Shown here in pieces: positions 11,546 to 23,299 of a DNA stretch of 64,000 bases. Origin of the DNA: Vombatus ursinus (lineage: Eukaryota; Chordata; Mammalia; Diprotodontia; Vombatidae); contig NW_020949602.1 in NCBI RefSeq assembly GCF_900497805.2, positions 8,547,790-8,611,789 on the forward strand, written 5' to 3'. The notes beneath the pieces were generated by a model. That model had not been told where the DNA came from. It did no database searches and saw only the letters and a program-made list of their open reading frames with translations. Position numbers and translations under genes: made by a program. Position 1 is the stretch's first letter, and every line of letters starts with the position of its first letter.

Positions 11546-11574
11546 TATAGAAACTTCTTAGTCTGAATTTCAAA

Positions 11575-12010
11575 CCCACAAGAGTCTGGTTCCAATCTAT
11601 GTTTACTGGCAGATTTCACATTCTTCCCCCTCGTGCTTTCTCCATTTCAGCCAGGCTAGCCTGCTTGCTCCACCCCCTTCACATATTCTGTAGTCCCGCC
11701 AAAATAGCGTTTTTGCTGTTCTTCACACATGACACCGCCATTTCCCACCTCCATGCGTTTGTATGTACTGTCCCTCAGTCGCTTCTCACCACTAGTTAGA
11801 AACCATAGCTTCCTTCAGGGCTCCAGAGAGCTGCCTATTTTCATTTCTCTTTCCACCCAAAGTTATGTTGTATTTATTTATCTGAGTACTTGCTGTCAGC
11901 ACCCTCTTCCCCCAATATAAACGTCTTTAGGGCAGGGATTGTTTTCTCCTATCCCCCTCAACTTTTCTTAGAATGGTACATAATAGGTACTTAATAAATG
12001 CATATTGAAT
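11575..12010 (+). repeat. L2 LINE 3' region
   Basis: 'cccacaagagtctggttcca', 'ccatttcccacctccatgcg', 'catagcttccttcagggctc' and the tail 'taggtacttaataaatgcat'. Confidence 0.8.
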
Positions 12011-12288
12011 GCCTGTCTTTTCTCCCCTAATGGGAAGCTTCAATGAGGTTCAGGACCCTCTCCCACCTCCCTTTATTAGCATTACCCTAATAGCTTTCTT
12101 TGACTAGTGGAGGATTGTGTCAATATATTACTCTTAATGCCTTGCGTGAGGCTTTGCCCATAGTAGATATTTTGAAAATGTTTGATGAATGACTGAATGA
12201 GTGAATCAGGAATTATTTCCTCCCATCTCTTCTTTTTAAGCCTGGAATGAGGTTTTCAATGGGGAGAGATGATTGCTTTGCATTCTAA

Positions 12289-12471
<183 letters not shown>

Positions 12472-13084
12472 TGAGTTTGGGCTGTGTTTGGGAGGGGGAC
12501 CCGAGGGAGGGTATCATGGCAGGAAAATGGCACTGCGGTCACTTCCTATTCCCGTGGCACTCATTATCCATCTGGGGTTCTGTTGGGGAAAGCCAAGGCA
12601 GGATGCTTTGAGAGCAAACCTCCCCTTTAAAAACATGACAGCCCAGTTGTGGGACACCACAGCTCAGTTAAGTCCTAGGGCCCAGCGGAGTTAATGGTGT
12701 GGCATTCAAGGCCTATCAGTTGTCGCTGTCCAGTGTCCTGATGTTCTGCCTACTAGCTCCTTAAGGTGTAACCAATGCGGTTTCTTTTTGGTCTTGATGG
12801 TCTGATTTTCCATCGGGAGTTGGAAGGAGGAATGAGCCCTTTGGACTGGAAGGCATAGCTTGGATTCTTGGAAAATAGGACTCCCCCTGCCCCTTTTTTA
12901 ACCATTTCTTGTACATTGTGATCTTTGAAATCTTTGGCCTAATTGTTGATGAAATTGTGGTTTTCTGTGTGTTTTGGTCGGAACCTATGGGTTTATCATA
13001 GTTTGGAACTCTCAGAGAGGAAACTCCCTCTGCCAATGCTAACTGACAATTGCTCTGCAACTTTTAGGGGTAGAGTTACCTGGG

Positions 13085-13195
13085 GTGCTGAAGTGTAAGT
13101 GACTTGCTCAAGAACACACACCTGGTACATGTCAAGGTGGGATTTGAACCCGTCTCCCTGACATTAAAGCCAGCTCTTTCTTGACTATGATAGGT
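13085..13195 (-). repeat. SINE fragment
   Basis: Reverse complement: 'gtaagtgacttgctcaag', 'ggtgggatttgaacccg', 'attaaagccagctc'. Confidence 0.75.
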
Positions 13196-13234
13196 TACCT
13201 GCTATACAAATACCTTCCACCACGCTGTAAGTTA

Positions 13235-13375
13235 ATTCAGTTCAATTCCTCAAGCATTTATTAGGTGCCTGTAATGTGCCTGGCTCTACTGTATGTACTG
13301 AGGATGTAAAGACAAAGACGAGAGACAGTGCCTGCCCTCAAGGAGCTTACATGCTTCTATTGTAAAGAAGTCAAG
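13235..13375 (+). repeat. Unassigned ancient repeat, head
   Basis: 'ctcaagcatttattaggtgc', 'tgtgcctggctctactgtat', 'cctgccctcaaggagcttac'. Confidence 0.8.
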
Positions 13376-14171
13376 AATGGTCCCAGCAAAAGGCTGAATC
13401 AGTTTTCCAAGGACCAGCCTACGTACGGAGAGGCTCATCGCTGGTAGGACGGCTACTTGGTAATGAACTCTGTAGCCAGGGTAGTGAATAAAACAAAAAA
13501 CAAAACCAGACGATCCCCCTTCCTCGGTGCCCCCCGTTTGCTTCTGCAGTCATGGTGACAGGAAGGTGATCCAGATTTTTTAGACTATCTATGAACCTTA
13601 ACTTAGCTGACAGTTGGTCAAATGGAAGACCTTGTCTGATTATTTAGCCTTATTCCCTTCTGTGCACTTTATGTTATTTGCAAAAGTGATTAACCATAGC
13701 TGAGGGTATGGGGTCTTAATTCACTTCCACTCTCCAGCTCTACCCCCTTCACCAGGGTCATATATTTGACCAGACCAATCCATAGTGGATGCCCACCATA
13801 CAGGTTAGCATTGGACCACAAGTCTCTAGCTGAAACCAACTTAGCCTTATTTGAAAGAAGCTATGATCTATGAGCTTGTAAATATGAGTAGAACTTGAAG
13901 AAAGGCATTAGCACTTTCTTCTTTCAAACTTCCAATGACATTGACTCTGTCTTCTCTATGACCTTTGCTAAGTGCTAATGAAAATTTTATAGGCTGCTGA
14001 AAAACTGTCATAGGCCAAAAGATGACTTGGATCTCTTTGGCGAACCTGATGGCAATTGTATCCATTCTTTCCTTCAGTGGAATAAAGATATGGATTTGCC
14101 CTTTCACAAGTGCATGCATACTTCTTGTTGAAGGTGATAAATACATCTACATTGTCATAATTGTGATAATC

Positions 14172-14455
14172 AGGCAGCTGGGAGGGGCTCAGTGGAAACA
14201 ATGCTTCACTTGGAGTCAGAAAGACCTGGGTTCAAATTTGGCCAAGTCACTTCATCTCTCTGTGCCTCAGTTTCCTCATCTGTAAAATGGGGATAATTAT
14301 AGCACCTACCTCCCAGGGTTGTTGTGGTCCCATGTAGATGTACATTTTGTTCCAGTAGAGATGCCCAAAGGGTCATTCCTCAGTGTAAGGAGGAGGTTGG
14401 ACTCAAGCGTTCTCTGAGGTTCTTTCCAGGTCTAAATCTATGCTCCTACCATCCT
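14172..14455 (+). repeat. MIR/Mar-type SINE with extra 3' piece
   Basis: 'aggcagctgggaggggctca', 'gacctgggttcaaatttggc', 'cctcagtttcctcatctgta', then 'cctcccagggttgttgtgg'. At 14380-14455 a 'aggaggttggactcaagcg' block gives a second SINE 3' end. Confidence 0.82.
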
Positions 14456-15284
14456 ATGGGCCCAGTTCTTACCCTTCCAACCTCATCTTTTCATTTTAAT
14501 TTCAGTTATGGAAATCAGGATTGGGGGAGGAGGAGGAGAAATTTCCGTTCGACCATATTCCGAATGGAAAGTCATAATTGAAACAGTGCCTGAGGGGCCT
14601 TTAAAACCTAACCCAAGGATGTTGCACATGGTAATGGTGAATTTGGTGTCATTAACTTCCACCAGCTCTTTGAGATGGGTAATTTATGCTGCCAGATGGT
14701 CCAGCCTGGGCATTTTCCATCAGGCCATATCCCCTCTTTGGCACCAAGAACACCTTTTTGTTGTTCCCACAATTCTCTGAATCTGTTCCCAGGAGGACAG
14801 TTAATTGAGTAGGAGGCTTTTAGCAGTTCACTCATGTAAATTACCTCTAGAAATAGTCTTGGGAGGGGAGGGTCTATCTAAGAGGAATATCAGCACTTTT
14901 TTTAGTTTCCTCAGGTTGGGGTAATTTTCATAAGTAAGCACTGAGGTCTTCCTTTGCATCTAGACCCAATGGGACATGCTGAGTAGATCCTGTATTCCTC
15001 CCACCTTCCTAGAGTCTCACTCCTGTTTACCTAGGCCCGTGGAATTATGGGGGAGCTCTCCAGGCCAAAGTCAGGAGGAAGGCTGCCAGAAGAGACAAAT
15101 TTCCTGGAGTAACCGGAAGGCTTTGAAAGTAAAACAAACCAGACATGTTGTAAATTACTTCTTCTCTCTCCCGTACCTATGGTGGCATCCTTCTTCCTAT
15201 TACTTTATCTCAGCACTTTTAGTACATAACTCTTCCAAACAGGGAAGAAAGGCAGAAAAGATTAAAAATGTGAGGTTAATAAAA

Positions 15285-15520
15285 AAAAAAAAAACCTAGA
15301 CAGCCCTCCAACTGGCTGTGGCCACTTTGCTAATAAACAGAGCCTTTGTTCACCCCCGCTGAGTTATGTTTTCCAGTTATCTTAAAAACCAAGGTTGCCA
15401 GTTGAGTTTTATAGCTTCAGAACTCATTATAATGAAATGATTTCTGCAGAACTCTATGGGGTAAAATCGCCTCATGCACTTGCAGTCAACTTGGGATGAT
15501 CTGCACTAATTGAGAATTAG
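15285..15520. promoter_or_regulatory. Repeat-free block, candidate conserved element
   Basis: About 235 bp with no repeat signature, following an A-run at 15281-15293. It contains 'gctaataaacagagcctttg', 'gttatcttaaaaaccaagg' and 'cactaattgagaattagg' (homeodomain-like TAAT cores and a GATA-like TTATCT). Suggested from composition only. Confidence 0.3.
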
Positions 15521-16044
15521 GAGGGTGGAGCAGAGGCGTGGAGAATCCCGAGAAGCAGATTCCTTTCCAGACTCATTTTCTTTGGCTTCACCATGCATTT
15601 CTGCAGCTGGTTATGGTGGATGCTTTCGTCATTTCTTTTCCAAAAAAAAAAATTCAGGACCATCTCAGGAGGGAAAGTGGGGAAACCTTTTTCTATTCCC
15701 TCTGCCTTCCTGTCCTCACCTCCTGTCTGTGGGATGTAATGAAAATAGTCCCTTCCTTAACACCATGATCACCTCCTCTAAAACTTCTCCTTGAGTAAGA
15801 TTGAGGTAGGAATTTGTGTTCCAAAGGGAAAGTTATAGCCAACAGAGTATAAGGTTAAGTGCAATTCAACTCGACAAATATTTGTTGCATGCCAACTGTA
15901 GGCATCAGAGTCACTTGGCTTATTATATTGCCTGTCTTGTCCATATGATGGACTATAAGATGCTATCAGCAAAGAGAGACAGTGATCTAAGCAGAACATC
16001 GTAGCTACAGTTGTCAGGCTCAGAAACAAAATTTGTTGCAGATT

Positions 16045-16180
16045 ATGTGCACTGGGCAAGCCACAGTTTCTCTGGGCCTCAGTTGATTCACCTGTAAAAT
16101 AGGGCTATTTCTTGACCTGCCTACTTCCTCATTGTTCAATCACAGGATTATAAGATCCCAGAGTTTTGAGTTGGAAGGGA
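16045..16180 (+). repeat. MIR-like SINE, 3' two thirds
   Basis: 'gggcaagccacagtttctct', 'gggcctcagttgattcacct', 'ttttgagttggaagggatat'. Runs into a GATA-rich microsatellite. Confidence 0.75.
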
Positions 16181-16370
16181 TATAGATAGATAGATAGAGA
16201 TATAAATGCATGTCTGTCTTTCAATAGCTACATATATGCATATATCTATCTACTGGTAGACATGTATACACATATATATTTCTATCTATTGATAGATATA
16301 TACATATATCTTTATGTATTGATAGATCTGATATACATAGATAGCTGTAGCTATAGCTGTATGTATATCT
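16180..16370. repeat. Degenerate (GATA)n / (ATAT)n tract
   Basis: Imperfect gata, tatc and atag units with several direction changes (tatctatctactggtagac, gatagatatatacatat). Able to form local hairpins. Confidence 0.85.
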
Positions 16371-16509
16371 TGTCCATGCCAGAGAGGGAGGAGGGTGCAT
16401 TGAATTAGCACAGAAACACACAAGTCTGAAATAGGTAGTGCAGATGGATCAGGAGTTGGGCCCGCGGTTGAGTAGGAGGAAGAGAGTGGACTAGATTCCA
16501 CTGAACACT

Positions 16510-16800
16510 TTACACGGTGCTATCATCATCATCATGAATTTAGATAGCACTTTGAGATCTGCAAAGCACTATATACTTATCTCATTTGATTTTCACAGCA
16601 GCCCTGGGAAATAGATGCTATTATTGTCCCCATTTATCAGTTGAAGAAACTGAGGTAGACAGAGGTTAAGTGACTTGGTCAAGGTTCTACAGCTAGCAAG
16701 TTACTGAGGCAGGATTTGAACTCATAGATCTTCCTGAGTCCAGGTCCCAGGTCCCAGGTCCCATGCTCTGTCTGCTTCAGCCTCTAGCTGCCTCTCTAAT
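16510..16800 (-). repeat. MIR-type SINE, full length, with (ATC)n tail
   Basis: 'tatcatcatcatcat' at the SINE 3' end, then 'ctgcaaagcactatatactt', 'gaagaaactgaggtagacag', 'ggatttgaactcatagatc', and the head 'agcctctagctgcctc'. A small 'caggtcc' duplication lies at 16740-16760. Confidence 0.88.
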
Positions 16801-17264
16801 GGTCCCTAATTTTCCCCAGCACCAAAGCCTGGCTTTTAAGCATTAATATCCTCCCAGCAATGTTATCACATTGTGAATCTTGGCTAATCAAAATCCCTAA
16901 AGAATACAAGTTGTGGGGGATCCATAGGGCACCAAGAGTTAGCGAGTAGATGCCAATTAATCTTCAAGTCACTCGCCTAGGATGCTTCGGTGTCTGAAGG
17001 ATGAAAAATGAGAACCATCCAGAGGGCAATGGGAAAGCATGTGATGAGAGTGAGCAAACTGTAACAAATGGCCAGTGGGAAAATAGGATGGGTAAGTGGA
17101 GTAGAGGATGTCACTGGAGAAGGGTGGGAGCAAAAGAAATGCACTGATCAGGTGGGGAATGTGTGAGAAAGTCTCTGTGTTCCATTGTGGTCTTCTCAAT
17201 GTCAAGAGAAATGAAGGAACCCCACCCCCAGCATCCATGGTGAGCCTGGGGAATGGTAGCAACC

Positions 17265-17770
17265 CATCAGTGAGCATTTATTAAACAGCTGTTACCTACA
17301 GGGTGCCATGCTAAGTGCTGGAGATAAAGACCAAGAGCAGCACCAGCTCCCTGTCCTCCAGGGACTTACATTCTAATGGAAGAGACAACGTGTGCCTAAA
17401 TCAATGCATATGTGAGGATGGCACCAGGAAAGGTCTCCTGAAGAAGATGGCATTTCAGCTGAGCCTCGATAGAGGCCCCGGATTCTGAAAGTTGGAGTTT
17501 AGGAGGGCATGAATTCCAGGTGTAGGGGACAGTTACTTCAAAGGCCCAGAGATGGTGAATGGAGCATCAAGTGGGAGGAACAGTAGCTGGACCCCTGTGG
17601 CTGGACCCTTCAAGTAGATGGAGGCAGGGAGGACAGGGAATAATGCATCAAGAGATTTAAAAGCCAGGAAGGAGTCAGGTTGTAAGGAGCTTGGAAGGTC
17701 AGATGGAGGCGTTTCTATTTGATCCCAGATGTAATAGGGAAATACTGGATGATAGTAGAGACAATGAGCA
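17265..17770 (+). repeat. Unassigned ancient repeat, near full length
   Basis: Best copy of a family seen more than a dozen times here. Head: 'gtgagcatttattaaacagc', 'gtgccatgctaagtgctgga', 'agggacttacattctaatgg'. Body: 'gatggcatttcagctgagc', 'gaattccaggtgtaggggac'. Tail: 'gtttctatttgatcccagat', 'gtaatagggaaatactgg'. About 500 bp with no coding capacity. I know the motif as a common ancient mammalian repeat but cannot assign the family with confidence. Confidence 0.8.
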
Positions 17771-18769
17771 GGTGTGAGTGGATGGTTGTCCGCATCAATG
17801 GAGGGAATACTGAGAACAGTGAAGACCCCGGACCCAGTGTATCTGGGTGTGGTTTAAACAGTCTGCCACAAGATTACAACCAGGCCTTCTCCTTCTCCCC
17901 CACTACCCAGTTAAAGAAAGCATGGAGTTGGCACAGCATTCTTGATGCTCTTGGATGGGCCAGCAGCTCCAAAGGGGGTTGCTTGGGGGTGGCAGTTGCC
18001 CTGTTTCCATGTTTTGATATCTCTTGCCATGTATGGTGCAGGGGCAAGGAGTTGGAGGCCGTCCCAGCTCTCTGTTCCTCCAACTCCTAAATGGCCTCTC
18101 CCCTCAGTTTCTGTCCCTTCCAGCTCTATGATCCCATGATTGAGAATTAGATTAATCCATTTGAATGTATATAAATCACCCATTGGATCCCCATCAATGA
18201 TGGATATGCTTTTCACTGGTTGTTTCCCATCCCAAACACTAAGAAAGAAGTGTTTACCGCCTTTCACTTGGCTAGCTCATGGTCCACAGAGGAACATTAT
18301 CCTTGCCAATAAAAGTGCAGCAGACTGGTAACAATGGTGCATTGATCATGGACGCTCTGCTGCACTAGCATATATTAGGGGGAAATGATTAGATCTCCTC
18401 CCGTCATTGGCTGTAATAGGAATACTCAGTGTTTCAGAGCATTGCTATGGGATCAATGTCTTGGCTTTTCTTCTTTGCTTATGGAACAGTGGGACTCCTC
18501 TATTCCAGGAGCACATCCTCTTCCATTGTCGCCTTCATATTAGCATCCTCTAGTTAGAGGCAGGGATACCAAGGAGCATGTCTAGAGGAACAAGGGTCCT
18601 GGGGCCTTTCTTTGATTCAGAATGAAAAGGTACAGCAGCCAACCTGTGGGCACCTAAAGGAATGTTTTGCCTGCAATTCCAAAAAGTCCCATGATTTATT
18701 TCCAAAAATTTTTTTTCACACTAGGAAAGCACTAAGATGCCCTGATATCATAGAATCAGGATTGTCATG

Positions 18770-18940
18770 ACTAAGTGGCAGGAAACCTCTGAAGCCTTCT
18801 AGTCCAGCCTCTACCCATGTAGGAAAGCCCCCTGCCACACACCCAGAAGGTGGTCATCTATCCTTTGCCAGCAGACTGCCATTGCTAGAAAAGACAACCC
18901 ATTCTAATCTCTGGGCAGCTCTAATCCATAGCCTCATAGT
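18770..18940 (-). repeat. CR1/L3-like LINE 3' fragment
   Basis: Reverse complement of the CR1/L3 3' UTR-like consensus: 'agtccagcctctacccatg', 'tggtcatctatcctttgcc', 'cccattctaatctctgggc'. Diverged. Confidence 0.6.
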
Positions 18941-18984
18941 GTTGGAAGAGGCCAGCAAAGTCAGGTGAGCTACTTGGAGGCAGG

Positions 18985-19050
18985 GACCATGTTTTTGCAT
19001 TTCTTTGTATCTCCAGTACATAGTTAGCATTTAATAAATGCTTGTGGATT
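18985..19050 (+). repeat. L2 3'-terminal fragment
   Basis: 'gaggcagggaccatgttttt' ... 'agcatttaataaatgcttg'. Confidence 0.75.
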
Positions 19051-19110
19051 GGCTATCTGAAATATCAGGAAATACAACAGATAATATAGTTATTGATGAT
19101 GATAATGAAG

Positions 19111-19131
19111 ATAGGCAGGTAGGTAGGTAGG

Positions 19132-19195
<64 letters not shown>

Positions 19196-19254
19196 CAGAT
19201 AGATAGACAAGTAGGTAGGTAGGTAGGTAGGTAGGTAGGTAGGTAGATAGATAG
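19111..19254. repeat. Compound (GGTA)n-(GATA)n-(GGTA)n microsatellite
   Basis: A GGTA block (19115-19133), a long GATA block (19134-19206) with one GACA interruption, a second GGTA block (19211-19246), and a few GATA units. No stops in some frames, so it produces spurious YLSI/YLPT open frames on the minus strand. Confidence 0.97.
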
Positions 19255-19439
19255 CCCAGGAATCCACCCCTGGGTAGATGTGTAACCAGGTACCTTTTGA
19301 CCCATGGTTAATCAAATTGGAAACTGTTTGAACAGAGAGTTGACAGTAGAAAATCCGAAAGCTTAAGGGTGCTGGTAAGGCCCCCAAAGAAGAGAAGTCT
19401 GTTGGAAGGAGAAGGAATAAAGAGGAAAGCCAGTCTCAA

Positions 19440-19880
19440 TCCAAATCAGATGCTGTTTAGGGTTTGGTTTGTTTTCTCTAGAATCCATGATTTCAATAGT
19501 TAAGCTTGTTGTTGCGTTATTTTAAAAAATTCTCCGTCCTATTCCAAAACTTAGGAATATTATTTAATATTTGCAGAACCTAAACAGCAGGTGGTGTTGA
19601 ACTCTACGATCCACCCTTCTTCAAACAATATCCTCATTTCCTTTTGCCTTTTGATGCTATGCAAATTAATTCCGGCAACATACGGTACATGTTTTCATAA
19701 ACTTGAAAAATACCATTTGGTTTGAACTGAAAGAGAAACCGGCTTGTCTTTTGTCCCTGCCATGCTGTTGTGTCTTTTTAAAACATATATGTTTTATAAA
19801 TAAATGGTAAGGTTCACTGCGATGAATATTTCATGATCCATCGCCCCGTCGTTCAAGGTAAAATACATTAGAGGTAAAAA
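19440..19880. promoter_or_regulatory. Repeat-free block with POU octamer, candidate enhancer
   Basis: About 440 bp without repeat signatures. A perfect octamer ATGCAAAT at 19659-19666 runs directly into TAATTCC, giving a composite POU/homeodomain site. Other AT-rich homeodomain-like words lie at 19495-19580. Inferred from motif and absence of repeats. Confidence 0.4.
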
Positions 19881-19934
19881 AAAAAAAATAATCTTGAGCT
19901 TTTCCTGTGTAGGGATAGAACTGCCAGTGCAGAG

Positions 19935-20030
19935 CAGGATGACACCTTAGTATTCATCTGGTCCAACCACCTCCTTTTACAGATGAGGAAACTGAGGCCC
20001 AGATAGAGGAAGTGTGTTATAACGTGTCAA
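19935..20030 (-). repeat. SINE fragment
   Basis: 'catctggtccaaccacctcc', 'acagatgaggaaactgaggc'. Confidence 0.8.
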
Positions 20031-20034
20031 GGTC

Positions 20035-20440
20035 TTCCCAATCTGTCTCCAGCTTCCTGTTCCAGACTGATTTCATGGCATTCCCCCTAGGCTGCAGCCC
20101 AAATGGGCTGCTTGTTGCTTCCTATACACAACACCCCAACTTCCTTCTCCATGCCTTTGCAAGAATTTTCTTTCCTTCCTAAAATGTTCTCTCTCTTCAT
20201 TTCTCCCTCTTGGAAAGATTAATATCACAGTTCGAGGCTCGGGTTAATTGCTACCTCCTACAAGAAGCTTTCCCTCATTTCACCCCGTTATTCATGACTC
20301 GTCCCCTTCGTGTCTCCTCATATATGCCCAGGTTCTTTCTCCCAAGCAGACCGAGCCCCTTGGAGGTAGAGCCTCTTAGCCTTTTTCCTGTGTGAGCACC
20401 TTGCTCACTGCTGGGCATTTGATAGCCATGCAGTGAATGC
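20035..20440 (+). repeat. L2 LINE 3' region
   Basis: 'tctccatgcctttgcaaga', 'gctacctcctacaagaagct', 'ccttggaggtagagcctctt', 'tgctgggcatttgatagcc'. Confidence 0.78.
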
Positions 20441-20539
20441 TAGTTGGGCTGAATTGCTCGTGGTTGCAGAAGGCAGGTCTCAGATCCAGGATCCACTCGT
20501 TCCCCTTCCTCTTCCATTGTTCCATGTTGTTAGAGAAAG

Positions 20540-20742
20540 CAGAGTCATAGTACCATAGGTTTAGACCAGGAAGGAAACTTCACCCTCATCTAGTCCAATC
20601 CCCTCTTTTTTAATCTGAAGAAACTGAGACCCAGAGAGGTTGAAATGAGTCCCCAAGGTCACACCAGTAGTAAGTGTCAGATTTGGGTGAGGTGCTTTGC
20701 CATTCGCGCCAGGGCTATAACCATCATACCACACTGCCTTTA
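20540..20742 (-). repeat. MIR-like SINE
   Basis: 'catctagtccaatcccctc', 'gaagaaactgagacccagag', 'cataccacactgcc'. Near full length. Confidence 0.82.
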
Positions 20743-21059
20743 ATCACTGAGCCAAAGGGAAAATTTTATCATCGTATTTGAGTCCAAAGTTTGCCAACTC
20801 CTTGAAGTTTTTATCAAGTAATAGAGAGTTCACTTGGTTGCAAACATCCATTTTCAAAGCACCCCCACCCCCCAAATAAGACATTTTAAGCCAGGGAGGC
20901 AGCAGAATGCGCAGCCAGCTCCCTCGGACACCCCTCTGACACCAGATACTTGCTCCTGCTGGGCTGTACTTTGAACCATCTAGCAATGGGCTTGGGGAGC
21001 TGTGCCTTGCTCAGTTGCTGCCTTGCACAGAACATTACAATAATGCCTCTTGCTCCAGC

Positions 21060-21440
21060 CCCTTTCATCCAAAGATTTCAAACACATCATCAACTCATCA
21101 ATTAATCAAAGGCATGGCACCCATTTGGAGATGATGGGTGAATTACATCCTGGGAGATTACGAGAAGTACTCCCATCAACAGAGTAAATCAGAGACCTTC
21201 CTGATGGGATCCCTAAGCAAAGCACCCAGAACTGAAATGGAAAAAGGAAAAACCTAGGTGCTAGGCGCTGAAGATTGCTGAAAATGGATTTCTCAAATGG
21301 GGGAGGGGAAAAAATTCGAGGGGAAAATGGTCGCTTTATAGCCAGCCATCTCTGAAACATAATGAAAAATTAAATTGGAGTAAAATGACTGAACTCATTT
21401 AAACACAGTAATTGACTTGTCTCTTCAGAATGAAGTACTT
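21060..21440. promoter_or_regulatory. Repeat-free block, candidate conserved element
   Basis: 'cacatcatcaactcatcaat' with 'taatcaaagg' (TCF/LEF-like CAAAG and homeodomain words), and 'cagtaattgacttgtc' near the end. No repeat signature. Confidence 0.3.
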
Positions 21441-21830
21441 GTTGACATGACAGCCTCCCTCCCGAACTGGGGAACTTTGAAACCTTTCCTCATCCTTTTT
21501 TGGATCCCTTAACATTGGGTGGCTTCTTTCCCAGTTTTCCCAGACTCATAGAATTCCCTTCTTCCTTTAAGCTCAGGCACTGTCCCCTACATGAAGCCTT
21601 TCCTGACCCACTCACTCCCAACCACCTTGTATGTAGATACCTTGTATTTATTTCCACGTATTCCCTTTACATCTGTGTATGCTGATCTTCGTAACTGTGG
21701 TTTCCTTCATCAGAAGGTAAGACTCTTGCCCCTAGGAATTGTCCATTCTGTACCTCTGTATCCCCATTGCCTAGCATAGTGTCTAACATGTGGTAGGCAA
21801 TTAGTAAATATTTGTTGGTCTGAGTCGTTG
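21440..21830 (+). repeat. L2 LINE 3' region
   Basis: 'aagctcaggcactgtcccct', 'gaagcctttcctgaccc', 'ccttgtatttatttcc', 'ccccattgcctagcatagtg' and a tail with 'taggcaattagtaaatattt'. Confidence 0.85.
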
Positions 21831-21834
21831 CCTG

Positions 21835-21945
21835 ATTTGGGGCATGAGCAGTTCCCCATTGGGATGGCTATAGAGTAAATTGGCTTGAGGATATTAGAGA
21901 AGGGATTCTTGTTCAGGCATGGGTTGCCTCTGAGGTCAACTTCAG
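21835..21945 (+). repeat. CR1/L3-like LINE 3' fragment
   Basis: 'gaagggattcttgttcagg' and 'catgggttgcctctgaggtc' are the terminal part of the CR1/L3-like consensus seen at 31290-31735. Confidence 0.6.
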
Positions 21946-22784
21946 CACAAGGAGTCTGACATTCAGTGATCATCTCAACCTGCTGTGCGCTCTTACATTT
22001 CAACCAGCTACCCAAGCCCAGTGTTCATTTCCATGTACCTCCCTTCACTCCTGGATTTTCATATAAGTCCATTTTGTTGTTATTGTTGTTTGCTACTATG
22101 GATGAAATATTGCTAATTTCTTGACTTGGCTTGGCTTGTTTGTATGACAGCTAACCTTGATGTAAGGAAGTTAATTCTGTCAGACTGTTAGATCACCCAG
22201 ACAGAGAATCTGAAATCCCCTTTGAATTTCATGTGTCCTGTGTAGAACCAGATTATACTGCCCCTCTAGTCAAGCCAACCAGTAATACTTAGCATTGATC
22301 AGAACTCAGGGTTGATGAATTCCAGGATATTATACTGACTATGGCTCACACAAGTCGGTATTCACCATCTGCTTTCTGCCATTTCATGAAGGAGAGAAAG
22401 GAAATTGAACAAAATGGCTGCAGTAGATGTCTCATGCTCCTCCAGCATCTAGAGTCTATGTAGGCAGCCTACACGTAGTTCTAAATGGAGGTAGAAGCAT
22501 TTAAGTATTAAGAAGTAGCTAGGACATGCAGTCCTTTGCTCTAAATGGGTCCTTTAACTTATTTCTTTGAAGTCTTATCTCTTCCCAAGAATTATACTTT
22601 TATTTAATTTTAATTGTTTTTTCCCTCCAAAGAAATGATTTTGTTCAGAAATTAAAAACATCATCAGAATACTAAAAGTAGTCATTTTACTTCTTTTAAT
22701 GTGTTTATTCCTCTTTTCCTTATGTGCTGTTTCCATCAGCATTGAGACTTTTGAGATGCTAACTGTTGGAAAAATCAGTGTATT

Positions 22785-23115
22785 CAATTCAATTCAAACA
22801 CTTATTAAGCAGCTGTTATGAGTAAGGCACTGTGCTAAGTTTTAGGGATATGAAGATAAAAAACAAAGAAAACCAGAGCTCAAGGAGCTTACATACTACT
22901 GGGGGAAACACGACATGTACCTCTGTATGTAGATATATAGTATATGCCAACCAATACAAAGTCATTTCCAGGAAGAGAGTGCTCCTTACTGGGGGCACCT
23001 CATGTAGGACTTGGCACCTAAGCTGGATACTGAAAGCGCTGAGAGTCTCCAAGGCAAGGGTGAAAAAGGAGAGCATTCCAGATGTGGAGAAGCACCTGCA
23101 TTGACATACTTTAAC
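22785..23115 (+). repeat. Unassigned ancient repeat, head and body
   Basis: 'aaacacttattaagcagctg', 'aaggcactgtgctaagtttt', 'gctcaaggagcttacatact' and body 'gagcattccagatgtggaga'. Same family as 17265-17770. Confidence 0.8.
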
Positions 23116-23299
23116 CAGAGCCCAGGAAACTATCTCCGTATTTGAGGCTGTTCTAATAGATTTTAACTAACTAATGAATATCAGCATCTATCCTCTTGGA
23201 CTGTGCAGTAGTTAGCAAAAAATAGACTGAAAGGGAGACAGATTTTTTTTCCAAAAGGTCCTATTTGTAGTTAATATTTCTATGCGATTGTCCTTTGGA

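Noticed and set aside
14550-14960. Possible pseudogene or LINE piece on the minus strand
   Set aside because: Reading is unbroken for only 75 codons and matches nothing I know.
15313-15326. NFI autoregulatory palindrome (TGGC...GCCA-like)
   Set aside because: Spacing is three bases rather than five and the outer T/A bases do not fit.
19031-19387. Minus-strand frame with YLSI/YLPT repeats
   Set aside because: Translation of the GATA/GGTA microsatellite.
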